Source: Acanthochlamys bracteata (Eukaryota > Streptophyta > Magnoliopsida > Pandanales > Velloziaceae). From it: a stretch of DNA of 64,000 nucleotides. The stretch covers positions 620,001 to 684,000 of the forward strand of contig CM034142.1 in the NCBI GenBank assembly GCA_019914995.1, in the 5' to 3' direction. The notes under the pieces are model-generated. The model saw only the letters and a program-made list of their open reading frames with translations. It was not told the DNA's origin and did not search any database. Below are positions 11,618 to 24,348 of the stretch, in pieces. The number at the start of each line of letters is the position of its first letter. Positions within the stretch are counted from its first letter, which is position 1. The position numbers were made by a program, and so were the translations under genes.

Positions 11618-14352
11618 GACGGTAGAGAAACAGGAAACCCGAAAAGTGGGTCCCAAAAAATTTAGGTTCGTGTCCTAGAGTCGTTGTGTACTTGATAGAC
11701 GGTCACCGCCCTTTAAAACCCAATACCGTACAATTAGTTTAAACAAAATTATAATTAATGTTAATTATATTATAATATGTTTTATTTTTTTCTTATTATA
11801 GAAATGTTGTTACTTTTATCACATCAATATGTGCATAGTAGCCAATTTTTTGTTATGGTGTTATATTCATATGCCACGTAATTTAAATCAATGCCGACAT
11901 AATAAAACAATGTTACAAGTTTTATTGAATCATTTTTGTATGCTAATTAAGATTACTGTTTGATAAAATAAACTTTTCATGATTTATGTTTTACATAATT
12001 AAAGAATGAATTGAAGAAACGGAATCGCCACGAAGCGGTGAGAATACCTTAATCTCACCTGAGGAGGACACCTGTACCACAAACCACTGAAGTCGACCAC
12101 CTGGAGTTGGAAGGCTGCATTCAGGTGGGGACCAAGTTTGGTTAAAACTTAAAAGAGCAGCCGATGACCGGCAGCAACCGGTGACAATAACTGAATGATA
12201 ATATTGTGCAGCTGTATTTCCATGTAAGTCTTTTCCACACTGAAAACTATATTGTGCTGTCTCAAAAGCATTCAGATAAATCCGGAACTTTTTAGTTAAC
12301 ACCTCCTAGTATACTTAATTAGAAATCAAAGGATTTTTTCCATGAAAATAAGAACCATGGCAAAAATAAATAATAAATAAAACTAACGTAGTGCACTAAC
12401 AAAAAAATCTTAAAAAGTATTTCCAGAAATTATCATATATTATATAATAACATTATTGTATACATTAGACCGGAGCATTATTACTGACGGCCGTACACGG
12501 TTTCAATTTTCAAATCTAATATCATAAAATTTTTTAATTAGTTAAATAAAAATAAAAAATTATATAAAAATAAATAATAATAATGCTGCCGTATAAAACC
12601 AAGTGAGTCATGGAGTGAGTTGCACAGCTGTCTCGCTAGACAGCTGTTGCATGGCCTGAAGCATAAGGCACACGTCCACGTGGATTCAACTGTGCTTGTA
12701 ATCATTCATTATTATATATTTTGTAATAAAATTTCATAATATAATATTTAATATATTTAAAAATTTAAGAAAATGAAAAATATAAAAATGTTATTACTTA
12801 TTTTAATATTTTTAAATCAAAATATAAATTTATTTATCAAAATAAAATAAAATAAAATATTTTTTATTTAAAATAATTTATTCTATACATATTTCAAACG
12901 CTATTAAATAACTGTTATAACATCATTAAAAGAAATAAAACGAATCGCTCTAGTTATTTAACAATAACAACAAATTAAAAACAGTAATTATATTAATTTT
13001 AATTTTTATTGGGTATAATTATATATTTGATTGAAATTGTAACTACCACCACTTAGACCAAATTAATTCAAATTTACCTCTTAGTGTAAATTATTCTAAA
13101 AATTGCATCACTTTTATAATAATACTTTTAAATTTGTATAAAATATGTCTAAACTCTTTAGTTTCATTATTGCATTTATATTTTTAAATAAATTAATATT
13201 TAACATAATTATTTTATTGACTTTTAAAATATTTTTATTTCTAAATTCATATTTTATAATAAATCATTCAAAATAAATAACATATATATATATACACATT
13301 AACAACTGATACTCCTCAAAATCACATCAAGAATAATAGCTAGTCGTTAAATTGAGCATAAAAAACAAAGAAAGATTACAACATGGTGGGTGGATAACAT
13401 TTAGAATACGTTTGCCATTACTTACTTAAAAAATAATTTTATTTTTTATAAATATTTAAAAAAATTATTTAAAATTTTCAAAAATATAAAAAATTTTAGA
13501 TAATAAAATTTTTTATTACATATTATTATTATTTTAAATAAAACAATAAAAATTAATTTTTTAAATAAATAAAAATATTTTTTATTTTAAAAAATTTAAT
13601 TTCAAAAAGCATCAAACATCTCCTAAGAGATATTTGAAAATCTTTTTAAAAAAATAATTTTGGAAAAAAAAGTATTTACATTAATTTATTTTTAAAATAA
13701 TAATAATATATAATTGTAAGATTTTTACTATGTAGAAATTTTTATAATTTCTAAATTTTATAAAATATTTTCTAAAATATTGTATAATCATTATTAAAAT
13801 TAAGAAATGGAAAGTTAGAATAAAAAAATTAAAAAGCTTAGCCAAATAATACCTTAATTTTATAATTTGTAATAAGTATAATAAAATAATATTAAAAGTC
13901 ATTGCTAATGGGATAGAGAAGAGTATTATAACAAAATGCCAACTTGAATATATGAGTCATTACTAAAGATTGCTTATTTTAATCGCACGATGGAAATAAT
14001 ACAATCTAACATAATCGAGATATATTTCTCGTGAAAAACGAAGACTTTGAATCGATTTGTTTAATAAGTGCTTCTCATAATCTACATACTAATTATTGCT
14101 TCTTTCTCTTTCGATTAGGGAACGCAGTAGCTTGCAGTAACAATTTATGACATGTTTGTCATCTATGGTTACAGTTACAGCAAACGAATATACTTAAAAA
14201 CTGCCGATATTTTTCTATGAGATACAAACGAACACCAGAATCTCAGTATCATAATCAATGAAGCATGCTAAATCTAAGAAAAAGGTTAATAACAAAGAAT
14301 TGAACATTACCTGAAGAGATACCTGTATGTCCGGGTCTTCTCAAGCAACTAA
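11618..14352. other. Intergenic tract between the WD40 gene and the SSRP1-bearing element
   Basis: Mostly AT-rich with two or more degenerate Tourist-like elements (about 13405-13620 and 13625-13870). Two islands of more balanced composition stand out. One, at 11991-12302, has a 103-codon open frame on the minus strand with no recognised domain. The other, at about 12600-12690, contains a perfect short hairpin and a CACGTG. I do not call a gene here. Confidence 0.5.
12624..12647. repeat. Perfect hairpin with E-box arms
   Basis: ACAGCTGTCT and AGACAGCTGT form a perfect 10-bp inverted repeat with a 4-nt CGCT loop. Each arm contains the palindrome CAGCTG. It stands in a GC-richer island with a CACGTG about 30 bp further on. 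Confidence 0.7.
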
Positions 14353-14617
14353 GGATCTGTTTCAATATAGAAAATAATAAATAAGAGTAAGATTAAATAA
14401 AAATAAATTATTCGAATGAAGACGAAAATAAAAATAATAATTTATCTTATCTTGTTTGAATATATTAATAAGATTAATGAAGAATACATATTATTCTTGT
14501 TCGATAATTAAAAAATAAATAAAAATATTTTTATAGAAAGATTAAAATATTTTTTTGTATATTTTAGTTAAGCACCCAAGTGTGAGATCTTTTGCAAGTA
14601 CTATATTTTGTGGTATT

Positions 14618-14679
14618 TTGTTCGTGTCCCTATAAAGCATTCGATGAATTGTTCGTGTCACCGTAAAGCATTCTTCAAG
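14618..14679. repeat. 31-bp tandem duplication
   Basis: TTGTTCGTGTCCCTATAAAG plus CATTCGATGAA is followed directly by a second near-copy with CACCG in place of CCCTA, period 31 bp. Confidence 0.8.
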
Positions 14680-14938
14680 TGTTTAAACTCAATATTGAAA
14701 CACTTAAAAATCTTATAATACATATATTTTCATTTCAATCTTCGTAAATACAAAGACTTCAAAGTTGTTTGTCATTTCAAAGCCAATGTCAACATATCCA
14801 ACACTCCATCACCCCTTCTCCCTTCCTCTATGTAATGCTGTGAATTTCCAAACAAATTCATATTCTCACACAAGCTCCTCAAAGAATCATCCATGCCTGC
14901 CAACTCTAAAATCTAAAGTCTGTTTTACTGATTTTAAC

Positions 14939-15044
14939 CATTCAAATCAACTTCTCCCCAGTTGCAGCCACTGACAAAAAGTTGCTTCTCTTCAGCTGCT
15001 ACTCCAAAAACTTTCTGGATAAAGTTGGTCAAGTTGCGGACATC
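14939..15044 (-). pseudogene. SSRP1: Isolated exon of the FACT subunit gene SSRP1
   Basis: On the minus strand, sense GGGATAG then an open 35-codon exon reads DVRNLTNFIQKVFGVAAEEK and continues into a QLFVSG-x-NWGEVDLNG block, then GTTAAAA as a donor. Plant SSRP1, the HMG-box subunit of the FACT histone chaperone, has the same segment with SxxNWGEVDLNG followed by NMLTF. Neither the preceding GLYYKFTGF part nor the following NMLTF part is present nearby, so this is an orphan piece. The frame is intact apart from family differences, and the splice sites look preserved, which suggests capture as genomic DNA. The SSRP1 match rests on recall of the family sequence. Confidence 0.75.
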
Positions 15045-16105
15045 CTATCCCAGCAAACAAAATTGTCAATAATATTTAATATATACTCGCTCAATTATCA
15101 TTTCATATGACCATAAAGTAAACTACATTCAAATCAAAATTTAACAATTACAACATTGAAAACATAGAATTACGGTGATGGAGAATATTATTTGCAAATT
15201 TATACTCTTACAACCAATCTTCCTAATGTCCAGCACCTAAACATATTATGACAAACATTATCTGCAAATCTACCATAATTCACACCAAAATATCCACTAA
15301 ACGCTTGAACCATCATATCTCTTGACAAACAATAAAGTAACAAGTATTAATCACTAGAAAAAAAAAGTGCTCTCATTGAGGCATTTCATCGAATAGTTCG
15401 TATCATACGAAATCAAGCTGCTTTAACTTACCTTGAAATGAAAGAAACAGGAACATGAAGAACCCCCCATTGCAGCTATCGAAAGTGGTTTGATCTACTT
15501 TTTCTCCTCCACTTCATTCCCCCAATCATGTTTGTAACTCCGCCACTGCGAGAACCAACAACAACAAGACAATCCTACACAGAGCTTACTTAAATTGAAA
15601 TAATGTGGCAGAAGGTAAGAACATAAAGGTTTGATTGAGAAAGAAACTGAAAGTTACTTGTTTGGATTGATTGCTCAAGTTTGCGTCGGTTACAAAGCAC
15701 TCGATTCTTTTTCTTCTTCTTCTTCTTCTTGTTCAATTCAACGATCTCACCGGCTCTCGAACTTACCTGGATCAACGGCTCTCGCCGGCAAGGCACAGCG
15801 AGGCCCGGCGCGCAGGGAGATAAGGTGCGGCTGATCGAGTGAAATGAAGAAGAAAAAAAAACCACTCAGTAAATAAAACAAAGCAATAAGGATAAAATAG
15901 AAACTTCATAAATACAACAGTCACCAAAATTACTCTTCATTTTGATTACACTCCAGTAACGAATTACTCCCCATATAAAATTAATAATAGAGAGTAAAAT
16001 TCTCTCTATTAATTTTATAAATTTATTATCAAACAAGAACAATCGAGAGTAATTAATTCATTTACTCTCAATTACTCTCCATTACTCTCATTCCAAACAG
16101 ACCCC

Positions 16106-16797
16106 TAAGTGAAATATCAACAGCAGCAGAGCACCTGACAGCATGCGCTTTCAGGGTCACTGAGACCAGGTTGATGTACTGCAGATTGAATGTTAGCCAC
16201 AAACCCATAACTTTACAGAATAGCTAAGCAGATGAAAGATCAATAACAGCATATGGTCACTCTGTGCCTTTTGGCTCTCACAGTCTCACTGCACAAGTTT
16301 ATCTGTCTGGCTTTTGCTTGTACACCATTTCATCTAGCAAAATCCACTAGTACAATAATGAAAGGCAATTTGCAAGAGACAACAGCATGAATTTCAAAAT
16401 TTTCATGCTCAACTATCCAATATTTTTCAGACATATACATCAGCTGAATTATGCTTTACTGAAATCCATAATTGGCTAATGCCACCATAATGATTTTGAC
16501 GCAGACAATAGCAAATGCTCTGAATTTCGAAAATAATCCATGCTCACAAGGTTATGAGATGCTATAAGAGCTTAGTAACCACTAAAATGAAAAAGACAGA
16601 TGAGGATGTAAATCAAATACAGATTTAAGCGGTAATGAAATACTTCCAGCATTGATGCGAATTAGTTAACAATTTTCTAAGTTGAGCGTACAGCTACAGG
16701 AAATGATCCATAAAGGATATCAACTCTTTACAGATGGTCTCACAAATATTTCCCAATACTAGCAATGGGTAAGGCTAAGTAAAAGTGCTAACAACAC
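16106..16797 (-). other. 3' flank of the PHP-domain gene
   Basis: About 690 bp between the PHP stop codon and the element at 14353-16105. A 44-nt stretch at about 16134-16177 is bordered on the minus strand by CTGCAG and by GTGCTC and could be a 3' UTR exon. Nothing else is supported. Confidence 0.4.
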
Positions 16798-19298
16798 TTA
16801 CATGGTATTTCTGATATTTGTTTCACAAAGTTTTAGCCTGATAGCTTCAAAATTATCAGCCTCTAATTCTTCTTCTTCGATCAGCCATGATGATAGATAA
16901 AGATCAATAATACTTTTGCAGCAGTCGTTGGACAAACACGCTTTCAACTTGCTTATATTTCCACTACTTATAAACTTCTCTAAGTTCATATCAGTAGGCT
17001 CTTCAGCAAACCTTAAAAGGATGTTCCGTGTAGCAGTCAGCCAAATGGGCTGTGCTAAATGTAAAAATTTATATAGGGCCAAAACTGGCAGTGCAACACT
17101 TCCCAATTGAGACTCCTCATGTTCACCTCTTCCATGGTAATCTGATCCTCCGAGCTTTAAAAGATTGTATCTATCAGCCAGATCACTGAATCCTGTTGAA
17201 ATATCAACATTTTTCATATGATCCCAGTTCCTCGAAACTTGTCATCTAAAACTAGAAACTAATGAAGTACTTAGAATTGAGAATGCATACCAGCAAGATA
17301 CCCGTCGCTTCTGTAAACCTCAAGCGCATGGAGGCCAGCAGCTTTCAAAGACCTGATGACAGAGGCTGGATTCTTCAAAGACCATGGGTGAGCTAGAGTA
17401 GCAATGCCACCTGTTTGATTAATCAGCTGGACAACATAAACAGCAGAAGGCTCATTACCCCTGCATATTACATTTTGCAATCATTACTTAAAGCCTCCTT
17501 AAGAAGGAAGAAGAAAAGAACAAGAAAAGGAAAAAAATAGTTATAAGGGATGTCCTGTTCTTTACATGGCATAAGCAGGACCACCATCATACAAATATCT
17601 GGCAAATGCTTGCTTCAAGCTTTCTACGTGTCCAGCCTCAACCATTGCCCTAGCAACATGTACTCTTCCTGGAGCCACTCCACTTCCAGCTATCTCAGCA
17701 ACATGTTCCAGCTTAAGCGGCATATTGAGATCATTCAACTTTGACAACATCTCCTTTGCACGGTGATAGCGACCATCTCTTATATTGGCCAACAAGTTCT
17801 CCAGTTCTTCAGACCTTGTTGGTCCACAGTTACCGTAGTAAGCTAGGATATGAACGGGTTCCTCAGCCTCCTTCTCATCTCTATAAAATGACAAGAATTT
17901 GGGAGAACATAAGTTCAGAACTTTAATTCAAATCGAAAGTATGTCAAATCGAATGTCTAAATACCATACGGCAATGAATTTCAGAAAACAACAGCTCTAG
18001 AACTGGGAGGCCAAATTCCCTTTTACCTATACTAAAATGTAGAAAGAAGGAAGTTTTAGGAACTTTTAAAAAGGAGAAAACCTACTCTGCATAATAAAGA
18101 GCACTAATCTCTACACCTGGGATTATTCTAATGCCAAACTTCTGCGCAGCTTCCATGGCTTCTGGTATGCCAGCCATAGTGTCATGATCAGTCAAGGCAA
18201 GTACTTTTACCTGTTCTGAACACACGATATTTAAAGATTATGTTATACTTTCAACCAAGCCCAAAGAGATATATATACAGAAATGGATAGTTAAAATCAC
18301 ACATAAGCAATAATGAAGAAAGCATTGCTCAGATCAACAACCATGCAGATAGTTCAAAATTGAAATGTTTTACAGAGCCTGGAAAGTTAAAGAGCACAAC
18401 TCCGATTTAATACCACTTATTTCAATTTCAGAAAAATGCTCACTAAGTTACTTGTGAAAGCTTACAAAGCAAACATTGATCTCAAATATAAGAAAGATTA
18501 ATCAGTACGCAAACTAATCTGTTTTCTCTTAGGAGCATTTACATCAGAAACCACTCAAGTCATTTTGTGAAACACCTGAAGTTCAATTCAGCCATGTCTC
18601 TTGTATGCTTGTACCTACTTGGTCATATCCTGAAAACATCTGACATCTCAGTACCCACAAATTTATTATCATAAAACATAACGAGTAAGACATGTTCACT
18701 CCTACAACCATCCAATTGAATCCTTTTTTCTTTTCATTCAGTTATTTGAGTCTTATTGCAATTATCTCTGTTCAACACCAAAGAACGCAAGAATACGTCC
18801 CCGTTCATCAACAAAAAATAGAATCTTTTTTTTCAAAAATCGAAACTTTTTTTCCTATCTAATGCAATTCTCACAACCAAATCAGAAGGAGAGAGAAACC
18901 CATCACCATTAATAAAAAAAAAATTGAGCTTCTATACGAAAAGAATCAATCCATTTTTTAAGAATTGAATTTCTTTTAAAATTTTTTTTTTTTACCTTAT
19001 TGGAGTGAGCTCTCTCAACCAAAGCAGAGGGCGAGAGAAACCCATCACTGCAAGTAGAATGAGCGTGCAATTCAAACACTAGCCTCTCCACTTTGTTCTT
19101 CTTCCCCATCACCGGAACACCATCGTCGGCAGTGATGGTAGTGGTGGTGGGATTGGGAGTTTTGTCGCCGGAAAAAGCCCACTGGTGCACGTAAGCTGAA
19201 GCAGCCAACTGCTCTGCCGTCATCGGACTCTTCTTCTTCTTTTTCTTCTTTTTCTTGTTTTGCTTCTTGTTGTTGTTTGGTTTTCCGTCGCCGGACAT
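16798..19298 (-). CDS. PHP-domain phosphoesterase (TrpH/YciV-like), five exons
   Basis: A metal-dependent phosphoesterase of the polymerase-and-histidinol-phosphatase superfamily. Bacterial relatives (RNase AM/TrpH) act on 3',5'-nucleotides and RNA 5' ends; the plant substrate is not known to me. Exons (minus): 19298-18996, 18210-18086, 17880-17566, 17460-17291, 17192-16798, giving 435 aa with all phases matching. A lysine-rich N-terminus (about residues 11-23) precedes the catalytic domain. Metal-ligand motifs are all visible: FELHAHSTCSDG (H78, H80), LALTDHDT (D109-D111), PGVEIS (E135), ATLAHPW (H272) and GGSDYHG (D322, H324). A helical insert typical of the family lies between GVEIS and LAHPW. 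The start is the first true ATG in the exon. The basic N-terminus could act in RNA binding or nuclear import, which is inference. Confidence 0.93.
18211..18995 (-). other. Intron 1 of the PHP-domain gene
   Basis: A 785-bp intron splitting the HAH motif exon from the TDHD motif exon. No repeats or open frames of note. Confidence 0.85.
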
Positions 19299-21335
19299 TG
19301 TTGCTGTCTCCGGCGCTTTCAAGGAAGGGAAAAAAATTGAAAATTGAGAAAGTGACCTGAAGGTTTTTGTACTGCTATTTTAATATACCATTGTTTTTCT
19401 TTCAAGAAAAAATTTAATTGTACAAAATTGATTTTAAATATTCGACTAAAACCGTCCATCAAAGTCCGCATGTTTTGAAATGCTTATAAAACAATTTTCT
19501 TATTTCTTTTCGTAAAATATTTTATTAGAGTTGTGAGCATATTTAAAAATAATAACTTTCACAAAATCCACCAAAATATACAACAAAAAATAAGAAAATG
19601 TGTAATTATCTCAAATTATAAAATACTGTTTTGTTTTTATCGACCTAAAACTTTAGGTGATGTTTAGTTTAAAAAATAATTATTTTTATTTAAAATATAT
19701 TAATTTGAAAGCACTTTCAGATGTTTCTTTAACTTGTGAAATCAGAAATGACAAAAAATAAAAAATCTATGTAAAGTTGGCTGAACGTTTGAAAGTTTTT
19801 TAAAATTTGTTAATCTCATATTATAAACTTCAAAATTTATAATTAAAAACTTTTAAAATGCAATATTATTTTATTATGATTTATTTTCAAAAAAATGTTG
19901 AAATATTAGTATTTAAAAAATTATTTATAAATACATTCGAATATCTTCTTAATCTACCTATTTTAGGACATGTTTGTGAGAAATTTTTTCCCCCTAATTT
20001 TTATTTTATGTTTTTTAATAAAATTTTTAGAATATTTTATAAAAAATTTTTTAATTTTTAAAAATACAGAAAAATTTTATGTGGTGAATTTTTTATTTAT
20101 TATTTTTATTATTTTTTAAATTAAAAAAAAATAAATTTATTTTTAAAATATTTTTCTTTTTCAAAATTTTCTTTTTTAATAAGAACCGTCAAACATCTTC
20201 TTATAGACTTATGTACTACTGAATAAATAAACATTTTTGCAATTTATAGTCTGTGATTAGAAATCTATTGGAGTTACTGCACCAGCGACCGTGTCATGTA
20301 CTTCTGAATGGAAAAGTACAAAAACAGTATCTACTCGATGGACAGACACATAATAATAACCTGCTCCTCTTCTCACTGCTTCCTTCATTCATTTTGACTA
20401 CTGATTTGTTGTGTTTGTTTCTCCATCAACCAAAAAAAAAAATACTCAGGTATCCTTTTAGGTCATTTAATGTCAAGGTTGTGAATTTTATTTAAGATCG
20501 TTTCAATTACATAAAATCATAATTTCAAATAAAATCATAAAATTTTATTTATTAATAATTTTTTATAATTTTATTTAATATTTTTAAATATTTAAGTAGT
20601 ACTTATTAAAATTATCAAAAATTAAAAATATTATTTTTTTATTTTATTTTAATTAATAAATTAATAATTTTTGTATTTATGGTTCAGATAATTTATATCT
20701 TTAACAATCTTGTATATTCATTTAACTTATTATCATAATATTTTTGCAGATATATTATTATTTTATAAATATACACTTATCTAGTTATACCATATTTAAA
20801 AATGTAATTTTTTATGTAATCAATTAATTAAACGTCAAGCAATCGTTTTTATCGTCTTAAAATAAAGAAAATACCATCATATAAAAAATATTTTGCTTTT
20901 ATAATAAATTCCTCACAAAATAAACTAAACATAACTGCATCCGCTACAAACGAACGATTGATCTTATTTAGGTATTCCAATTTCGCTCAAAATCCTCGAG
21001 AGTTTTCTTGATTCATGAAAGCTAAAATCGTAAGATCGCAAGTAAAATCGGGATCTTACAGATTAAAAGTAAGATCAGAATCTTGTATCAAGTAGGATCA
21101 TTTTGTTGATGTAAAATTATAAAATCGTAAGATTTTATAATTTGATCGGGATTTTAATAACTATGTTTAATGTTATGTTTGACTGTTCTCTTATTTTCTT
21201 TTTAACTTTATTTTTGTTTTCTTAATATATTTGTGGTACTATAACATTTTTTTCATATATTTTTTAAATTCTCTAAAATTTTCAAATACAAATATCTTGT
21301 GTTAAGCTATTCTAAGTACTCTATAATTCTTATAA

Positions 21336-21590
21336 GAACGTATTTTAAATACAAATAACTAAGTTTCATAAAACTAAATTTTGTATAAGTGGAGTTCGAT
21401 GAGAAGTGAAGTTCAGTAGAAGTAGAATTCGAAATAATATTTAAAATAAGTGAAGTATTTGAATTTAAATTTTGATAGAAGTAAAATTTAGTGTGAAAGT
21501 AAAATTTAGAATAATACTTGAAATACGTAAGATAATCGAACTCAAAATCCGAAAAGAGAAAGTGAAATTCGGTGTATTTGAAACAAGTCC
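21336..21590. mobile_element. Tourist-like MITE with TAA target duplication
   Basis: The 255-bp element starts GAACGTATTTTAAATAC and ends GTATTTGAAACAAGTCC, whose inverse is GGACTTGTTTCAAATAC. TAA flanks both sides (21333-21335, 21591-21593). The inside has repeated AAGTGGAGTTCGATGAG-type words shared with the copies at 46139 and 40061. Confidence 0.75.
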
Positions 21591-23433
21591 TAAAAATTAA
21601 TAAACCAAAATGGTCAAATATAAAGATAGTTTTCTGATATAGGTATTAACTTCAAATTTAAAATGTATTTTAGGGTGTATATTTTTGAATTGAAATAAAT
21701 TGCTATAAATAATAATATTAAAAGTGAATTAATTTTTTATATATTTTGTAAGAAAAATAAATTCAAAGTAATTTTTTTATGCTCTTTTATGTAGCAAAAA
21801 TGAATCAAAAATAATTTTTAGTAATAAATTATAAATAAAATGAGCACGCCAACAGTTGATAGAAAATGAGTTTCAAATAACTAAAATTGAAATTATAAGA
21901 AAAGGTTAGAAATACATTTTAGCTGCATTTAAAAGTATAATTCTGAGTTAAATTTGAAAAAATCAAAGTAAAAATTATATAAAAATTAGATTAAAAAAGT
22001 AAAATTCAAACTAACAACTGAATACAAAGTGCGTAATTTGGGTGCCTTTGTTATTACTCTCAGAATAATATTTTCTAATTTTCAACATTATATTTTTAAA
22101 TAAATTTCTATAATTCTACATAATTTATTTAAAATTTTTAAAAATATAAAAAATTATATTGTAAAATTATATTTTATTTATTATTGTAAATTTAAAATAA
22201 AATGAAAGTTATTTTTTAAATATGATAAAATTATTTTCTATTTAAAAATATTAATTTTATAAGTACTTTAAAAACATCCCTAAATTTCAAATTAATGAAA
22301 CATTGAAATTCAGAACATCTAAACACCCGTTGTTGTTAGTATTTCATAAATAAATAACGGTAAAAAAGAAAAACCATTATTGGGCTTTCGAGCATGCGCA
22401 CTTAGTCAAACCTACAGTGTTAGATTGGCCCCATATTATTTTAGTCTTCTTCTTGAAACTTGGATTTATTTAAACTCACACGCACGCACATTAAGAGTAT
22501 GCTTTATATTGTGTCAAAAAAAAAAAAAAAAAATCTTTTTAACAATATTATTTACAATAATTCTTTTTGATTAACTATTTCCAATTCAAAGTGCTTGCCA
22601 TTTCATTTAAAAACTAATTTTTTAAATTTTTAATAGTTTTTAAATTTATAGGGAATTTATTGAAAATATAAAAAATATAAAAATTTTACATAATAAAATT
22701 TTATTATTTATTTATATTATTTTTTCAGATAAAAAAATCTTTTTTTAATTATAAAAATATAATTTATTTAAAAAAAATCTATTATAAAAGTACTTCGAAA
22801 CGTTCTCTAAATTTAACTCTTGCGAAGCAATGCACGACGATTGAATTTCTTTTCATTTTAATATTTAATGTTATATTTTTCTAATTAATTTTTATAATAA
22901 TTATAAATTTTATTTAAAATTGAATATATAAAAATTTATTTTATATTAGTTTATTTTATTATTTTTAAAATAAGAATACTCTTAAACTTATTTTATAAAA
23001 TATTTTTTAATACTTTTATTTAAAAAAACTTTTGTTTTATAAATACTTTTAAATGTCTCCCAGTGTCCCTCTTTTTTTGAATTTTAATTTTGTATACACA
23101 AACTAAAATCATCTTAAAATTAAAAATCTTTTCTAAAATTGAACTATGGATCAGCTTTTTTCTAGATTAAAAATGTTTAATTTTGTATTATATGCATCAG
23201 GTGCGTTACTTTTAATAAAATTAACTCTCTAAAACTAACTTGGTGGGGAAATAAATTATTACAAACAAAATTATTTAGATGAGTTTTTTACGAGAAAAAT
23301 TAGTTTGGTGTCATGTTATGGGCTTGAATGTCTTAGATGATTGGACCATCTCGCCAAATTTCAGAACAGGGCTTACCACGTGTTCTTTAAATTCCTTAAT
23401 TTGTTCCAGTATCATACTTTGATTTTATATTTA

Positions 23434-23662
23434 GATTGCGTTTGAAATTATTTATAAAATAAAATTTTTTTAAAAAATAAAAATATTTTTGTTCTTTTAA
23501 AAAAACAAATCATATTTTTTTATTTTTAAAAAATAATAAAAATATATAATAAAAAAATTTCACTATGTATTTTTTTAATATTAAATTTTTAAATAAATTT
23601 TTTAAATATTTAAAAAATATATAAAAAATTAAAATAAACGAATTGTAATCCCAAACGTACTC
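23434..23662. mobile_element. Tourist-like MITE with TTA target duplication
   Basis: The 229-bp AT-rich element starts GATTGCGTTTGAAATTATTT and ends AATCCCAAACGTACTC, whose inverse is GAGTACGTTTGGGATT. TTA flanks both sides (23431-23433, 23663-23665). Confidence 0.7.
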
Positions 23663-24339
23663 TTATTGCCTTCGCTTTGTGTGCTAACCTTCACGGCTTC
23701 CCCTCTTCTTTTCAAACTTCGCTCACCTTTTCAGTTCCTGCGCGACAACTTACCAACCTTTTCCACCTCGTTAAGTTGTTCCACAGTCACACTGTAGTCC
23801 TTATATTAAGGGGTGTGTTAATTGAGTGAAAATAAATTTTATAAAAATAAAATTTAATGATAAATAAATTTTGATAAGAATTTTGAAATAGTAATTAAAA
23901 TATATAAAATAATTATTTGAATGAAGAAAGTGAAATCTCCTAAAATTAAAATATGGCCTAGACCTCACTTCTCTTTGGTAGCAATAACCATCAAGAATTT
24001 GTTCATTTCAATTCAATGTTCTTTCGACCTTAAAATCATTAATTTTTATTAAAAAATTATTTTTAACTTACTTTTAACTATACTAAAGAAAATTATTTCT
24101 AACTTTAAAAAAAGTAAAACCAAATTAATTTAATACTTTATTGACTCACTTCGGTAAAAAAATAACTCGCCGCTCTCTTTCTTGTTTTTAAGCAAGGGTG
24201 CATTTTGGTCATTTCTTGAATATGTCCTACATTGCAAATGTTCCGCAATGTGGTTCTGATATATGATATTATGATAGGATCTATACTGTAAAATATTCTC
24301 CCACCAAAATAATTGTGGTTAAATAAAATAAAAACCCAA

Positions 24340-24348
24340 TTTCCCGCC
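24340..24348 (+). promoter_or_regulatory. E2F-type site in the promoter of the D-box gene
   Basis: TTTCCCGCC matches the plant E2F consensus TTTSSCGS. It stands just upstream of the leader of the plus-strand gene and is the only such site I noticed near it. E2F sites mark many S-phase and G2/M genes. Confidence 0.6.

Larger units (their letters stand above)
14353..16105. mobile_element. Candidate PIF/Harbinger-like non-autonomous element carrying a gene fragment
   Basis: The left end GGATCTGTTTCAATATAG and the inverted right end GGGGTCTGTTTGGAATGAG both resemble Tourist/PIF termini. They are flanked by TAA at 14350-14352 and 16106-16108, the 3-bp TWA target duplication typical of PIF/Harbinger. 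Similarity between the ends extends inwards: ATTATTCTTGTTCGATAAT on the left matches GATTGTTCTTGTTTGATAAT on the inverted right end. The inside holds an SSRP1 exon (14939-15044), a 31-bp tandem duplication, and a GC-rich exon-like piece at about 15755-15860 followed on the minus strand by GTAAGT. No transposase frame was seen. Alternatively these are two separate MITEs that happen to flank host sequence. Confidence 0.5.
19299..24339. other. Five-kilobase AT-rich intergenic tract
   Basis: This is the divergent spacer between the PHP gene (minus) and the D-box gene (plus). No gene is supported. It contains at least two well-bounded Tourist-like MITEs (21336-21590 and 23434-23662), many eroded relatives (about 19650, 19965, 22040, 22570, 23815), and a region at about 21000-21150 with repeated TAAAATCGTAAGATC words, including the perfect inverted repeat TATAAAATC / GATTTTATA. 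Confidence 0.6.

Noticed and set aside
13681..13902. 73-codon hydrophobic open frame on the minus strand
   Set aside because: Same reason: it is a T-rich translation of an eroded MITE.
15590..15865. 91-codon open frame on the minus strand inside the SSRP1-bearing element
   Set aside because: It has a lysine run from a simple repeat and no homology I can recognise; only its GC-rich 5' part looks exon-like, and that is noted with the element.
19858..20061. 67-codon open frame rich in F, Y, I, K, N on the plus strand
   Set aside because: The composition is that of AT-rich element debris; hydrophobic appearance follows from T-rich codons, not from a membrane protein.
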